Source of the DNA: Chitinophagaceae bacterium
Lineage (GTDB): Bacteria > Bacteroidota > Bacteroidia > Chitinophagales > Chitinophagaceae
Direction: 5' to 3'
Assembly (NCBI GenBank): GCA_016706055.1
Contig: JADJKL010000012.1
Coordinates: 62,001-126,000, forward strand
Length of the DNA stretch: 64,000 nt
Shown here: piece after piece, positions 27,500 through 36,048 of the stretch
How positions within the stretch are numbered: the first letter of the stretch is position 1
Layout: every line of letters starts with the position of its first letter
Translations under genes and position numbers: made by a program
The notes under the pieces: generated by a model
What the model was told of the DNA's origin: nothing
Database searches by the model: none
What the model saw: only the letters and a program-made list of their open reading frames with translations

Positions 27500-27817
27500 A
27501 TGAATGATACAGTAAGCAATGGCACCGAATTAAAAATCGAAGTTTTACGGATTAAGAAAACTGCATTGATTCTCAGGGCTATTAATCACAAATTGCGACA
27601 GCAAATTTTAAAGCTGATTGAGGAACAAGGAAAAATAACTGTCACGGAACTTTATCTGACGCTGAGATTAGAGCAGTCTGTCGCTTCGCAACACCTAGCC
27701 ATTCTAAGAAAAGCCGGTTTTGTGAACACCAGCCGTGATGGAAAGTTTATTTACTATTCAGTAAATCATGACAGACTCGAAGAGTTAAACAAATTTATGG
27801 GCGACCTGCTAAAATGA
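27500..27817 (+). CDS. ArsR family winged-helix regulator without cysteines
   Basis: A 105-residue DNA-binding repressor. The winged helix-turn-helix is clear: LRQQILKLIEEQGKITVTEL, then the recognition helix QSVASQHLAILRKAGFVNTS and the wing DGKFIYYSVN. The protein contains no cysteine at all, so it cannot use the thiolate metal site of ArsR or the two-cysteine persulfide switch of BigR/SqrR. A different ligand or protein contact must control it. It precedes an MBL-rhodanese gene in the same direction, but a strong terminator and a separate promoter lie between, so they are separate transcripts. Confidence 0.88.
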   Translation: MNDTVSNGTELKIEVLRIKKTALILRAINHKLRQQILKLIEEQGKITVTELYLTLRLEQSVASQHLAILRKAGFVNTSRDGKFIYYSVNHDRLEELNKFMGDLLK

Positions 27818-27835
27818 TAATTTTCAATACTTAAT

Positions 27836-27866
27836 AAAAACGTCCTGCCCTCGCAGGACGTTTTAT
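27836..27866 (+). terminator. Terminator of the ArsR gene
   Basis: CGTCCTGC, loop CCTC, GCAGGACG (27841-27860), flanked by A and T tracts that extend the stem. Perfect GC-rich hairpin with a T tail. Confidence 0.88.
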
Positions 27867-27877
27867 TTTTATTCAGG

Positions 27878-27885
27878 TAAATTTG
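27878..27885 (+). promoter_or_regulatory. -7 promoter box of the MBL-rhodanese gene
   Basis: TAAATTTG matches TAnnTTTG just after the upstream terminator, with ATG 27905 about 20 nt downstream. The -33 position falls inside the terminator and lacks TTG. Confidence 0.45.
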
Positions 27886-27904
27886 CGACGAAAATCAAAA
27901 AGAC

Positions 27905-29313
27905 ATGTTCATAAAACAATTATATACAGGTTGCCTTAGTGAGGCTGCTTATTATATTGAAAGCAATGGCGAAGCTGCTATTATAGATCCATTACGGGAT
28001 ATTGATGTTTATCTGGACTTGGCAAACGAAAGAAAAGCCAAGGTTAAATATATTTTTGAAACACATTTTCATGCAGATTTTGTTAGCGGTCATCTTGATC
28101 TTAGTAAAGCAACGGGAGCACCAATAATTTATGGACCTGGTACAAAAACAAATTTCCCTGTTCATGTAGCAAAAGATGGTGAGACTTTTAAACTTGGCGA
28201 ATTAACATTTGAAGTATTACATACTCCCGGCCACACATTAGAGTCAAGTTGCTATTTATTAAAGATGCTACAGGAAAAAATCATAGCATTTTTACAGGGG
28301 ATACTTTATTTGTAGGAGATGTGGGCCGCCCGGATTTGGCTCAAAAAGGCGCTGAAATAACAATGGCTGATCTTGCTGGTATGATGTATGAAAGCATTCA
28401 TACCAAACTTTTTCCATTGGAGGATGAAGTATTAGTTTATCCGGCACATGGACCTGGCAGTTCATGCGGGAAAAACTTAGGGCCGAATACACACAGTACT
28501 ATTGGCGAAGAAAAACAAAACAACTATGCTCTGAAGGCAGCGACAAAAGAAGAATTTATACAACAGGTTACAGATGGAATTCAGGCACCGCCAACTTATT
28601 TCCCCATCAATGCTAAAATAAATAAGGAAGGATACGATAGCCTTGATAATGTATTGGTGCAAGGGTTGAAAGGATTAAGTGTAAAAAAATTTAAAGCTGC
28701 GTTAACTGAAGACACTATTATTCTCGACACCAGAAATGCTACTGTATTTACAGAAGGTTTTATTCCTGGTTCTATTAGTATTGGACTAGAAGGTCGCTTT
28801 GCAGAATGGGCAGGAAGTATTTTGCCTTTTGAATCGCCAATGTTATTGGTTACAGAACAAGGACAGGAAAAAGAAACAATTGTACGGCTGGCAAGAGTTG
28901 GGTTTGATAAAGTAAAAGGATATTTAGAAGGTAGTTTTGAAGCATGGCAAAAAGCCGGTGAAGACATTGATATGATTATCGATATAGAAGCTGATGAATT
29001 GATGATGGATCTGCCACATGATAACAATCTTGTTGTGGTGGATGTACGCCGCACAACAGAATTTGCAGATGGACATTTAAAAGATGCGAAAAATATTCCA
29101 TTGATTGACATGACCGACCCTGCTGAAATTGCAAATCTCGAAGAAACACAAAACCTGTATGTACATTGTGCCGGTGGCTATCGCAGTGTTATTGCAGCTT
29201 CGCTTTTAAAACGCCATGGCATACATAATCTACGCAATGTATTAGGTGGCTGGGGCAAAATAAAAGAACAGGAAAAAGCAGAAATAGTAAAAGAAACAAG
29301 TGTGTTGAACTAG
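27905..29313 (+). CDS. MBL-fold hydrolase with two rhodanese domains, frame broken once
   Basis: A persulfide-dioxygenase-like protein of about 469 aa. The metallo-beta-lactamase domain comes first, with HFHADFVSGH near residue 56 and HTPGHT near residue 111. One missing A in AAAG at 28261-28264 splits the reading frame; restoring it joins ESSCYLLKDATGKNHSIF to TGDTLFVGDVGRPDLA. Two rhodanese domains follow. The first (DTRNATVFTEGFIPGS) has no catalytic cysteine at the expected loop, while the second (VDVRRTTEFADGHL, HCAGGYRS) does. The family usually handles glutathione or other persulfides in sulfide oxidation. A bidirectional terminator ends it. Confidence 0.85.
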
Positions 29314-29326
29314 ATAGAAACGCTGT

Positions 29327-29369
29327 AAAAAATAAGGCCTGTCATTAGATATGACAGGCCTTATTTTTT
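29327..29369. terminator. Bidirectional terminator after the MBL-rhodanese gene
   Basis: AAAAAATAAGGCCTGTCAT (29327-29345), TAGAT loop, ATGACAGGCCTTATTTTTT (29351-29369): a 19-bp perfect stem serving both this gene and the converging hydroxylase gene. Confidence 0.9.
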
Positions 29370-29383
29370 AATTATCTCTAAGC

Positions 29384-30088
29384 TTACATCTTCGACTTTA
29401 TCCATTCGTTTAATTCCGGAGAACTTTCTGTGCTAATGATAGCCGCATACCTTGGCTTATCGCCATTATGCACACCAACATGCCAAAGCCTTTGCGAATC
29501 CACCACAAAATGAGCCCCTTTTGGCATTGGCACTCTTGCCTCTGATTCTTTTATTGGCAAATTATTTTCATCGCTATCATACAAAAGCATGTAACTGTCT
29601 GCATTGTCAGTTAATTCAATCCACATTCTTACTACCCAACCTTCGTCTTCTGGGTTCAGTCTGTTATTATCATCACGGTGAACAGAACGAATTGCCTGAT
29701 CATGAGTTTGAGGTTCCAGCCTTATTATTCTTACTCTTCCAAAATTGGCAGGTATGGATTTAATATATGCCATCAGCTTAGGACACAATTCAGAATTAGG
29801 CGTAAACTTGGCATCCTTATCTGTTTTCCCATTTTCCCAAAAACCTTTGCACTCATTTGTACCATCGCAGGAAGCTAAAGGGGCAAAGTTGGTGTCGCCA
29901 CCGCTCTTCCAGTCCATGTAAACTAGGTCTTGCCATTCTGCTTCAGGTATATGAGAGATATCAAGAGTCTTCATTATCACAAATCCTTTTTCTTCCATTA
30001 CAGGCATACGGTAATGCGATGTTCCTAAAGGAATTTTTACAGACCAGTGTTCGCTGTGCGGCCAGAATATTGTAGGTGTTGCTGACAT
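29384..30088 (-). CDS. Aspartyl/asparaginyl beta-hydroxylase-like Fe(II)/2-oxoglutarate enzyme
   Basis: A 234-residue cytoplasmic protein with the double-stranded beta-helix pattern of aspartyl/asparaginyl hydroxylases. The likely iron-binding first histidine and 2-oxoglutarate region lie in IRSVHRDDNNRLNPEDEGWV, and the second histidine in the C-terminal segment LWHVGVHNGDKPRYAAIIST, whose arginine could bind 2-oxoglutarate. The substrate is unknown: a protein side chain or a small molecule. The ATG at 30088 (MSATPTIFWPH) is preferred to one eight codons upstream because the residues before it are weak. It is a single gene that converges on the MBL-rhodanese gene. Confidence 0.75.
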   Translation of the reverse strand: MSATPTIFWPHSEHWSVKIPLGTSHYRMPVMEEKGFVIMKTLDISHIPEAEWQDLVYMDWKSGGDTNFAPLASCDGTNECKGFWENGKTDKDAKFTPNSELCPKLMAYIKSIPANFGRVRIIRLEPQTHDQAIRSVHRDDNNRLNPEDEGWVVRMWIELTDNADSYMLLYDSDENNLPIKESEARVPMPKGAHFVVDSQRLWHVGVHNGDKPRYAAIISTESSPELNEWIKSKM

Positions 30089-30378
30089 AGTTACTGATTT
30101 ATGTTTAAACAATTATGAAATGCTAAAGTATGAAAAAGAAAATGAAATGATTTATGACATCTATCATTGTCTTCTGGAAGTATTTATTCCCAATAAAAAG
30201 TTAACGCCACTCCTTTTTGACCATTCGTCAGGTACATTACCATTCAGATAAATATATGTTTTTACTCTTATGTGAATATTACATTTGGATTACGAAGAAC
30301 GTTGTAGTTATGCCGCACACCAACTAAAAAAGTAACAACATTACTTAATCACCGACATAACGTATAACAAGTATAGCC

Positions 30379-32832
30379 ATGAAAATCAAAACCATTTTAA
30401 CCCTAGGGGTATCACTATTCCTATGCACTAAGTTTTTTGCCCAAACTCCAATTCAAAAAACATTGGTGGCAAAAAGAATTACCGGAACGATTAAGATAGA
30501 CGGTCTTATAAACGATGAGGGTTGGAAAGATGCACCTGTAATGACAGATTTGACAGAATTCCGCCCCACTGTTGGTGCCGTAGAAAAACCTGAAACAAAA
30601 ACGGTTGCGTATCTCCTTTATGATGATGAAGGAATTTACTTTGGCGGATATTGTTATGAACGAACAAAAGACAGCATTGCAACAGAGCTAAGCGGACGGG
30701 ATGGATTTGGCACCAATGATTATATAGGATTAATCTTTGACACTTACTATGATAAACAAAACGGATTTGAATATTTTGTAACGCCATTAGGCGAACAGTG
30801 GGATGCAAAAATGTCGACCGATGCAGGAGAAGATTTTTCCTGGAATGGAGTTTGGAAAAGTGGAACAGTAATTCATGACAATGGATGGAGTTTCGAAATG
30901 TTTATTCCATATTCTGCTATTCGTTTTGGAAAAAATGAAGTACAAAACTGGGGATTGAACATTACCAGAAGGAGAAGAAAAACAGAACAACAATACACTT
31001 GGAACCCTATTAATCCTAATGTAAATGGATTTTTAACACAAGAGGGTGTTTGGTCAGGCATTACCAATATTAAACCTCCCTTTCGTTTACAGTTCTCACC
31101 ATATTTTTCAACTTATGTAAATCATTTTCCTGCAAATATTCCAGGAGAAAAAAACTGGACATCTTCTGTCAATGGCGGTATGGATGTTAAATACGGAATC
31201 AATCAGGCATTTACTTTAGACGCAACATTAGTTCCAGATTTTGGCCAGGTACAAAGCGACAACAAAGTACTTAACCTTACGCCTTTCGAAATTAAATACA
31301 CAGAGAACAGGCCTTTTTTTACAGAAGGAACTGAGCTTTTCAACAAAGGAAATTTATTTTATGCCAGAAGAATTGGTATCGATCCGGTTCTGCTGCATTC
31401 GCCTGAAGAATATCAAAACATTAATGATAGAATAACAAAAAACCCTGGAGAGTCGAAACTCATTAATGCAACAAAAATTTCTGGACGAACTGCCAAAGGC
31501 CTTGGCATTGGTGTGCTAAACGCTGTCACTAATACAAGATATGCCACATTGGAAGATGATAATACGAAAGAACAACGTCAGGTTGTTGTTGACCCGCTTA
31601 CCAATTACAGTGTAATTGTCTTAGATCAGACAATGAAAAACAATTCAAGTGTGTCATTGGTAAATACAAACGTTTGGCGTAGTGGAAACGATTATGATGC
31701 TAATGTTACAGCTGCTCTTTTTAGTCTTAACGATAAGAAGAATACCTGGAATGTAAGTGGCAAGGCTGCTTTCAGCAACCTGATCGGTTATCTGCCAGAC
31801 GGAAAAACACAGAGCGGTTACAGCCATAATCTTTCCATGGGAAAAACTAGTGGCCGCTTCAACTTTAATATCGGACAAGAGCTAACTAATAATAAATTTA
31901 ATAGTAATGACCTTGGCTATTTTACCTTTACCAATTTTGTAGATCATTTTGCATGGATGGGTTATAGTTGGATAAAGCCAACAAATTGGTACAATAATTT
32001 TCGTATAAATGCTAATGCATATTATTCCCGAAGATTAAATCCCGGAACTTACCAAAGTGCCAACTTTAATATTAATGCAAATGGACAATTGAAAAACTTA
32101 TGGTATGTAGGAAGTATGATTGGCTATGAACCGGAAAATAATAATTTCTATGAGCCAAGAGTCGTCGGCAGGATGTTCAGAGGTTGGTCAAATTACTTTA
32201 CAGATATTTGGTTTGAAACTAATGATGCAAAAAAGTATAAGCTATACTCTGAACTATTTTATGCAAAACGCAGCCTTTTTAGCAGCGAACGATATAGCTT
32301 CAATTTCAATCAACGATATAGGTTTAATAACAACTTAACTATAAGTCAGGGAATATCTTTAGCTCCACAAACTAACAATGTTGGCTTTGCAGGATTTGAA
32401 GGGAATGAGATTATTTTTGGCAAACGAGATATTAAAACTGTTGAAAGTACTGTAAACATTAAATACAGTTTTAATGCTAATATGAATATCAATACTCGCA
32501 TTCGCCATTATTGGAGCAATGTTAAATACAAAAATTTCTTTACACTGCAACAAGACGGCTCACTAGGAGAAAACTCAACCTACAATGAAAACAAAAATCA
32601 AAATATTAACTTTTTTAATATTGATATGGTGTACACCTGGCAATTTGCACCCGGTAGTTTTATAAATGTCGTTTGGAAAAATGCTGCTACTGACTTTCAG
32701 CAAGCAACTGTAGTTGGTTACTTTAAAAATCTCAACAATACAATGAAAACCGAAGACAACAACAATATTTCCTTCAAGGTTATTTATTTCCTCGATTATC
32801 TTCAACTAAAGAATCTTAAAAAGAAAAAATAA
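30379..32832 (+). CDS. DUF5916 outer-membrane protein with N-terminal CBM9-like domain
   Basis: An 817-residue exported protein. Signal peptide at residues 1-22 (KIKTILTLGVSLFLCTKFFA). Residues about 30-220 form the carbohydrate-binding family 9-like sandwich (RITGTIKIDGLINDEGWKDA, YDDEGIYFGGYCYE, GWSFEMFIPYSAIRFG, WGLNITRRRRKTEQQYTW). The C-terminal 550 residues are the DUF5916 region with many barrel-like strands, such as FTLDATLVPDFGQVQSDNKV and the FEIKYTENRPFFTEG segment shared by the family. It is widespread in Bacteroidota, and its role is not established. It has a long leader (290 nt to the divergent hydroxylase gene) in which I see no further gene. Confidence 0.88.
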   Translation: MKIKTILTLGVSLFLCTKFFAQTPIQKTLVAKRITGTIKIDGLINDEGWKDAPVMTDLTEFRPTVGAVEKPETKTVAYLLYDDEGIYFGGYCYERTKDSIATELSGRDGFGTNDYIGLIFDTYYDKQNGFEYFVTPLGEQWDAKMSTDAGEDFSWNGVWKSGTVIHDNGWSFEMFIPYSAIRFGKNEVQNWGLNITRRRRKTEQQYTWNPINPNVNGFLTQEGVWSGITNIKPPFRLQFSPYFSTYVNHFPANIPGEKNWTSSVNGGMDVKYGINQAFTLDATLVPDFGQVQSDNKVLNLTPFEIKYTENRPFFTEGTELFNKGNLFYARRIGIDPVLLHSPEEYQNINDRITKNPGESKLINATKISGRTAKGLGIGVLNAVTNTRYATLEDDNTKEQRQVVVDPLTNYSVIVLDQTMKNNSSVSLVNTNVWRSGNDYDANVTAALFSLNDKKNTWNVSGKAAFSNLIGYLPDGKTQSGYSHNLSMGKTSGRFNFNIGQELTNNKFNSNDLGYFTFTNFVDHFAWMGYSWIKPTNWYNNFRINANAYYSRRLNPGTYQSANFNINANGQLKNLWYVGSMIGYEPENNNFYEPRVVGRMFRGWSNYFTDIWFETNDAKKYKLYSELFYAKRSLFSSERYSFNFNQRYRFNNNLTISQGISLAPQTNNVGFAGFEGNEIIFGKRDIKTVESTVNIKYSFNANMNINTRIRHYWSNVKYKNFFTLQQDGSLGENSTYNENKNQNINFFNIDMVYTWQFAPGSFINVVWKNAATDFQQATVVGYFKNLNNTMKTEDNNNISFKVIYFLDYLQLKNLKKKK

Positions 32833-32850
32833 TTTCGTCTCATATTAAGT

Positions 32851-32893
32851 ATAAAAAAAGCTATCAAGATTTCTATTAGATATCAGCTTGTAA
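32851..32893 (-). terminator. Probable terminator of nadB
   Basis: On the minus strand AAGCTGATATC pairs with GATAGCTT with a two-base bulge, followed by seven T. Imperfect stem, hence moderate confidence. Confidence 0.5.
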
Positions 32894-32934
32894 ATTCCAA
32901 TAAATAGAACAGTTTGTTTTATAGAGATTAAAAT

Positions 32935-34563
32935 CTACAAAACGATGTTTTGAACAAGGCGGCTTTTCTCCGGATAATCCGTATTAAAATGCAAGCCTCT
33001 GCTTTCTTTCCGGAAAGTGGCGCCTTTTACAATAAGATAACCAACAGTTATCATATTTCGTAATTCAAGAAGCTGTGGAGAAACTGTGCTACTGCTATAT
33101 AATTTTTCTGTTTCCTCCCAAAGCAAATCGAGGCGGCGCATGGCTCTTTGCAAACGAATATCATTACGAACAATACCTACATAATCACTCATCAGCAATT
33201 GCAATTCTTTTAAACTTTGTGTAATCAAGATCATCTCCTTTGGTTCTGAGGTTCCTCCAGCATTCCAGTCAGGAATTTCTTTTTCAATATTTTCCCAGTT
33301 TACAAATGATGAAGTAAACGATTCAGCTAGTGTATTTGTGCTATCCAAAAAACAACGATGTGCAAACACCATTGCTTCCAATAATGAATTACTGGCTAAA
33401 CGGTTAGCACCATGCAAACCTGTAGAGGAACATTCGCCACAAGCATATAAATTTTTAATAGAGCTTTGTCCCCACTCATCGGTTTTTATTCCACCGCAAC
33501 TATAATGTGCTGCAGGTGCTACCGGTATCAAATCTTTTGAAATATCAATTCCAATGGATAAACATTTGGCATAAATATTTGGAAAGTGTTCCGTAAACTT
33601 TTCTTTATCAAAATGACGGCAGTCTAACCACACATGTTCCGTACCATTAATTTTCATTTCACTATCAATAGCTCTTGCCACAATATCTCTCGGCGCCAGA
33701 TCTTTTCTTTCATCATATTTTTCCATGAAAGCTTCACCATGTTTATTACGAAGTATACCACCATCACCTCTTACTGCTTCTGTAATTAAAAATGCTTGCC
33801 CTCTTGCGCCTGCTTCATACAAAGCCGTGGGATGAAATTGTATAAACTCCATATTCTCCACTCTTCCTTTTGCTCGATAGACCATCGCCACTCCATCGCC
33901 GGTTGCAATTGAAGGATTAGTAGTGGTACGATATACTTGTCCATTACCACCAGTTGCAAGCAAAGTAATTTTAGAAAGAATTTTTTCAATCTTATTGGTT
34001 GCAAGATTTAAAACATAAACACCAAAGCATTCAACATCAGTAGTAGATTTATGTACCAAGTAACCTAAATGATGTTGCGTAATTATATCAACAACAAAAC
34101 AATGCTGAACAAACTCAATATTTTTTTGTTTATACACTGCATCAATCAAGGCTCTTTCCATCTCTTTGCCGGTCACATCTTTATAATGTAATATCCGTGA
34201 CTCAGAATGACCACCTTCCATTCCTCTTTTATAATCGCCATCTTTTTCTTTATCAAATCTTGCACCCCATTCAATAATTTCATTCACTCTTTCGGGCCCT
34301 TCTTTCACCACAATCTCCACCACTTCTTCGTTACACAAACCATCACCGGCAATCAACGTATCCTCAATATGTTTTTCAAAACTATCGTTCTCCCAATCAT
34401 TCACCACCGCAATGCCACCTTGTGCATATTTCGTATTCGTTTCATCAGCCGCAGCCTTCGTCATCACCAACACTTTCTTATCCGGAAACTGATCTGCCAT
34501 TTTTAATGCATAGGTAAGACCTGCTATGCCTGAACCAATTACTAAAATATCTGTTTGTTGCAT
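32935..34563 (-). CDS. nadB: L-aspartate oxidase
   Basis: A 542-residue FAD enzyme that oxidises L-aspartate to iminoaspartate, the first step of de novo NAD synthesis. The FAD-binding start DILVIGSGIAGLTYALKMA is followed by TKYAQGGIAVVNDWENDSFE, HSESRILHYKDVTGKEMERA, MEFIQFHPTALYEAGARGQA and SCGGIKTDEWGQSSIKNLYA, all typical of NadB rather than succinate dehydrogenase. The C-terminal helical domain (RAMRRLDLLWEETEKLY) is present. NadA and NadC, the next pathway enzymes, are not in this window. The gene stands alone and is preceded by a repeat-rich spacer at 34564-34752. Confidence 0.94.
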   Translation of the reverse strand: MQQTDILVIGSGIAGLTYALKMADQFPDKKVLVMTKAAADETNTKYAQGGIAVVNDWENDSFEKHIEDTLIAGDGLCNEEVVEIVVKEGPERVNEIIEWGARFDKEKDGDYKRGMEGGHSESRILHYKDVTGKEMERALIDAVYKQKNIEFVQHCFVVDIITQHHLGYLVHKSTTDVECFGVYVLNLATNKIEKILSKITLLATGGNGQVYRTTTNPSIATGDGVAMVYRAKGRVENMEFIQFHPTALYEAGARGQAFLITEAVRGDGGILRNKHGEAFMEKYDERKDLAPRDIVARAIDSEMKINGTEHVWLDCRHFDKEKFTEHFPNIYAKCLSIGIDISKDLIPVAPAAHYSCGGIKTDEWGQSSIKNLYACGECSSTGLHGANRLASNSLLEAMVFAHRCFLDSTNTLAESFTSSFVNWENIEKEIPDWNAGGTSEPKEMILITQSLKELQLLMSDYVGIVRNDIRLQRAMRRLDLLWEETEKLYSSSTVSPQLLELRNMITVGYLIVKGATFRKESRGLHFNTDYPEKSRLVQNIVL

Positions 34564-34579
34564 ATTTATTTTTATTTGT

Positions 34580-34603
34580 ACTCCGTAGCTTCAGCGAAGG
34601 AGT
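34580..34603. repeat. Dyad element in the spacer upstream of nadB
   Basis: A 24-nt sequence beginning ACTCCGTAGCTTC and ending GAAGGAGT folds with an outer ACTCC/GGAGT stem. It looks like a copy of a dispersed intergenic repeat; only one copy lies in this window. Confidence 0.4.
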
Positions 34604-34690
34604 ATTTACCCAGCTTCAGTTCTTTGAGCATCGTCCCTTGTGTCACACTCTTGTACGTTCCGTTCGCTACTGAGCAACCCACCCCAATTT

Positions 34691-34752
34691 ACTAAAGCAA
34701 AATGTTTTATTAAATTCGCCCCGCCTAGGCGGGGATGCGAACTAAAGCAAAA
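34691..34752. repeat. Direct repeats flanking a perfect 16-nt palindrome
   Basis: ACTAAAGCAAAA occurs at 34691-34702 and again at 34741-34752. Between them, 34719-34734 is the perfect GC-rich palindrome CCCCGCCTAGGCGGGG, conspicuous in an AT-rich genome. It resembles a small repeat insertion bounded by a target duplication. Confidence 0.5.
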
Positions 34753-35433
34753 CTATTCCTTAACAGCCGAATTAAAATAATCAACCGCACCTTTCACAAT
34801 AAAAAATTGTGCAAGAGCATAGGTTAATATTATCATTACACTTGCAAATTCAAAAGACTGATAAAATTTGTTCAAAGCAAGCAGTGAATCAGACAACACA
34901 AACAGCAATGCACCAGTCATCATCCATTTACCCGCCTGTTTGTTTTTTATAAATAACATATGCAATGCCAGCATAAACATAAAACTGATGACGATACCAT
35001 AAATACGAACCGGCAATTTCATATCGCCAAGATATGGAGATAAGAAACTTATTAGTGCTGCATAATAAATAACAACAATCACCAGCAACCAAGGATTGCT
35101 TTTCACCTTTTCCTTCACTCTTACTTGATGAAAATAAATAATATAGAAAACATGGGCCAGTAAAAAAGAAGAAAGACCCAGCAAAAAGAAAATATCTTTT
35201 TTATCCTGAAACATCAACAGCACATCGCCTATCCAGGAAAAGATAAGGGCTGCCACTATCCATTTATTGTAGCCTTTTGTAATATCATTTATCTGCGAAT
35301 CGAAGTAACCGATAACAACAGGAATAATTAATGGCTTAAAAATAAATTGGAGAATACTATTCTGTAGTTGAATACCAATTAACTCACCGAGCAGAACAAT
35401 TGCAAAAAGAAATGTCCAGTGTTTTTGTTTCAT
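34753..35433 (-). CDS. Lysoplasmalogenase (YhhN/TMEM86 family)
   Basis: A 226-residue inner-membrane protein with about eight hydrophobic segments, of the YhhN family. Members of this family in animals and some bacteria hydrolyse the vinyl-ether bond of lysoplasmalogens. Family-typical pieces are IFSWIGDVLLMFQDKKDIFF and FLLGLSSFLLAHVFYIIYFH, followed by GKWMMTGALLFVLSDSLLAL, which contain the conserved aspartates. Its start overlaps the stop of the upstream TPR gene by four bases, so these two are an operon. Activity on plasmalogens is known for relatives, not demonstrated by this sequence. Confidence 0.87.
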   Translation of the reverse strand: MKQKHWTFLFAIVLLGELIGIQLQNSILQFIFKPLIIPVVIGYFDSQINDITKGYNKWIVAALIFSWIGDVLLMFQDKKDIFFLLGLSSFLLAHVFYIIYFHQVRVKEKVKSNPWLLVIVVIYYAALISFLSPYLGDMKLPVRIYGIVISFMFMLALHMLFIKNKQAGKWMMTGALLFVLSDSLLALNKFYQSFEFASVMIILTYALAQFFIVKGAVDYFNSAVKE

Positions 35434-36032
35434 TTCGGGGCTTTAGACTCACAAAATAATTTTAAAAACCTTTCACCCTCGGCATCACCTAACTCTTTTG
35501 CTCGTTGAAAAAAATCACAAGACTTATGTACACTTTCAGTTCTAGTCCAAATTAATCCTTGCCAAATGAGAGAACCTGCAATTTGGTGCTTTCGTTCTAT
35601 AGATCTTTGCAAGAATTTAAATGAAGAGGATAAACTATCCATGTAATAATATGTTATTCCAAGCCGATAAAAAATTTCAGCGACAGGGATTTCATGATTT
35701 CTCACTTCCTGGCTTTCAAGAATATTAACATTTCGTTCCGAAATCATATTTTCCTCTATCTCGACACCTTTTTTCTTTAGTAGCAATTTATAATAATGAA
35801 GAGCTTTTGTGTAATTACTATCCAAAAAATAACAGTCTGCCTTATAATAATACGCATCTTGCAACTTAGAATTTCTTTTAAGAATATTATTATATATTTC
35901 TATTGCCTCAGAATATTTTTTTTCTTCAACTAGATTCTCCCCCTTTGAATATAATTCCTCGGTCCTAGTTCTACACGAAACAATACCTAGGCAAAATAAT
36001 GCTATAATTAATATATACTGATTGGTTTTCAT
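35430..36032 (-). CDS. TPR-repeat lipoprotein
   Basis: 200 residues with a lipoprotein signal peptide (LIIALFCLGIVSC, lipidated Cys about residue 20), then tetratricopeptide-like helical repeats (KGENLVEEKKYSEAIEIYNN, DAYYYKADCYFLDSNYTKAL, AEIFYRLGITYYYMDSLSSS). TPR modules mediate protein contact; the partner is unknown. It overlaps the lysoplasmalogenase gene by 4 bp downstream and lies 16 nt from the ispG stop codon, so ispG, this gene and the lysoplasmalogenase gene may be one transcript. Confidence 0.8.
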   Translation of the reverse strand: MKTNQYILIIALFCLGIVSCRTRTEELYSKGENLVEEKKYSEAIEIYNNILKRNSKLQDAYYYKADCYFLDSNYTKALHYYKLLLKKKGVEIEENMISERNVNILESQEVRNHEIPVAEIFYRLGITYYYMDSLSSSFKFLQRSIERKHQIAGSLIWQGLIWTRTESVHKSCDFFQRAKELGDAEGERFLKLFCESKAPK

Positions 36033-36048
36033 AATTTAATGCCGTCTA

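Noticed and set aside
34580..34752. CRISPR array in the nadB spacer
   Set aside because: The repeats are only two short direct copies and one palindrome, without regular spacers or cas genes.
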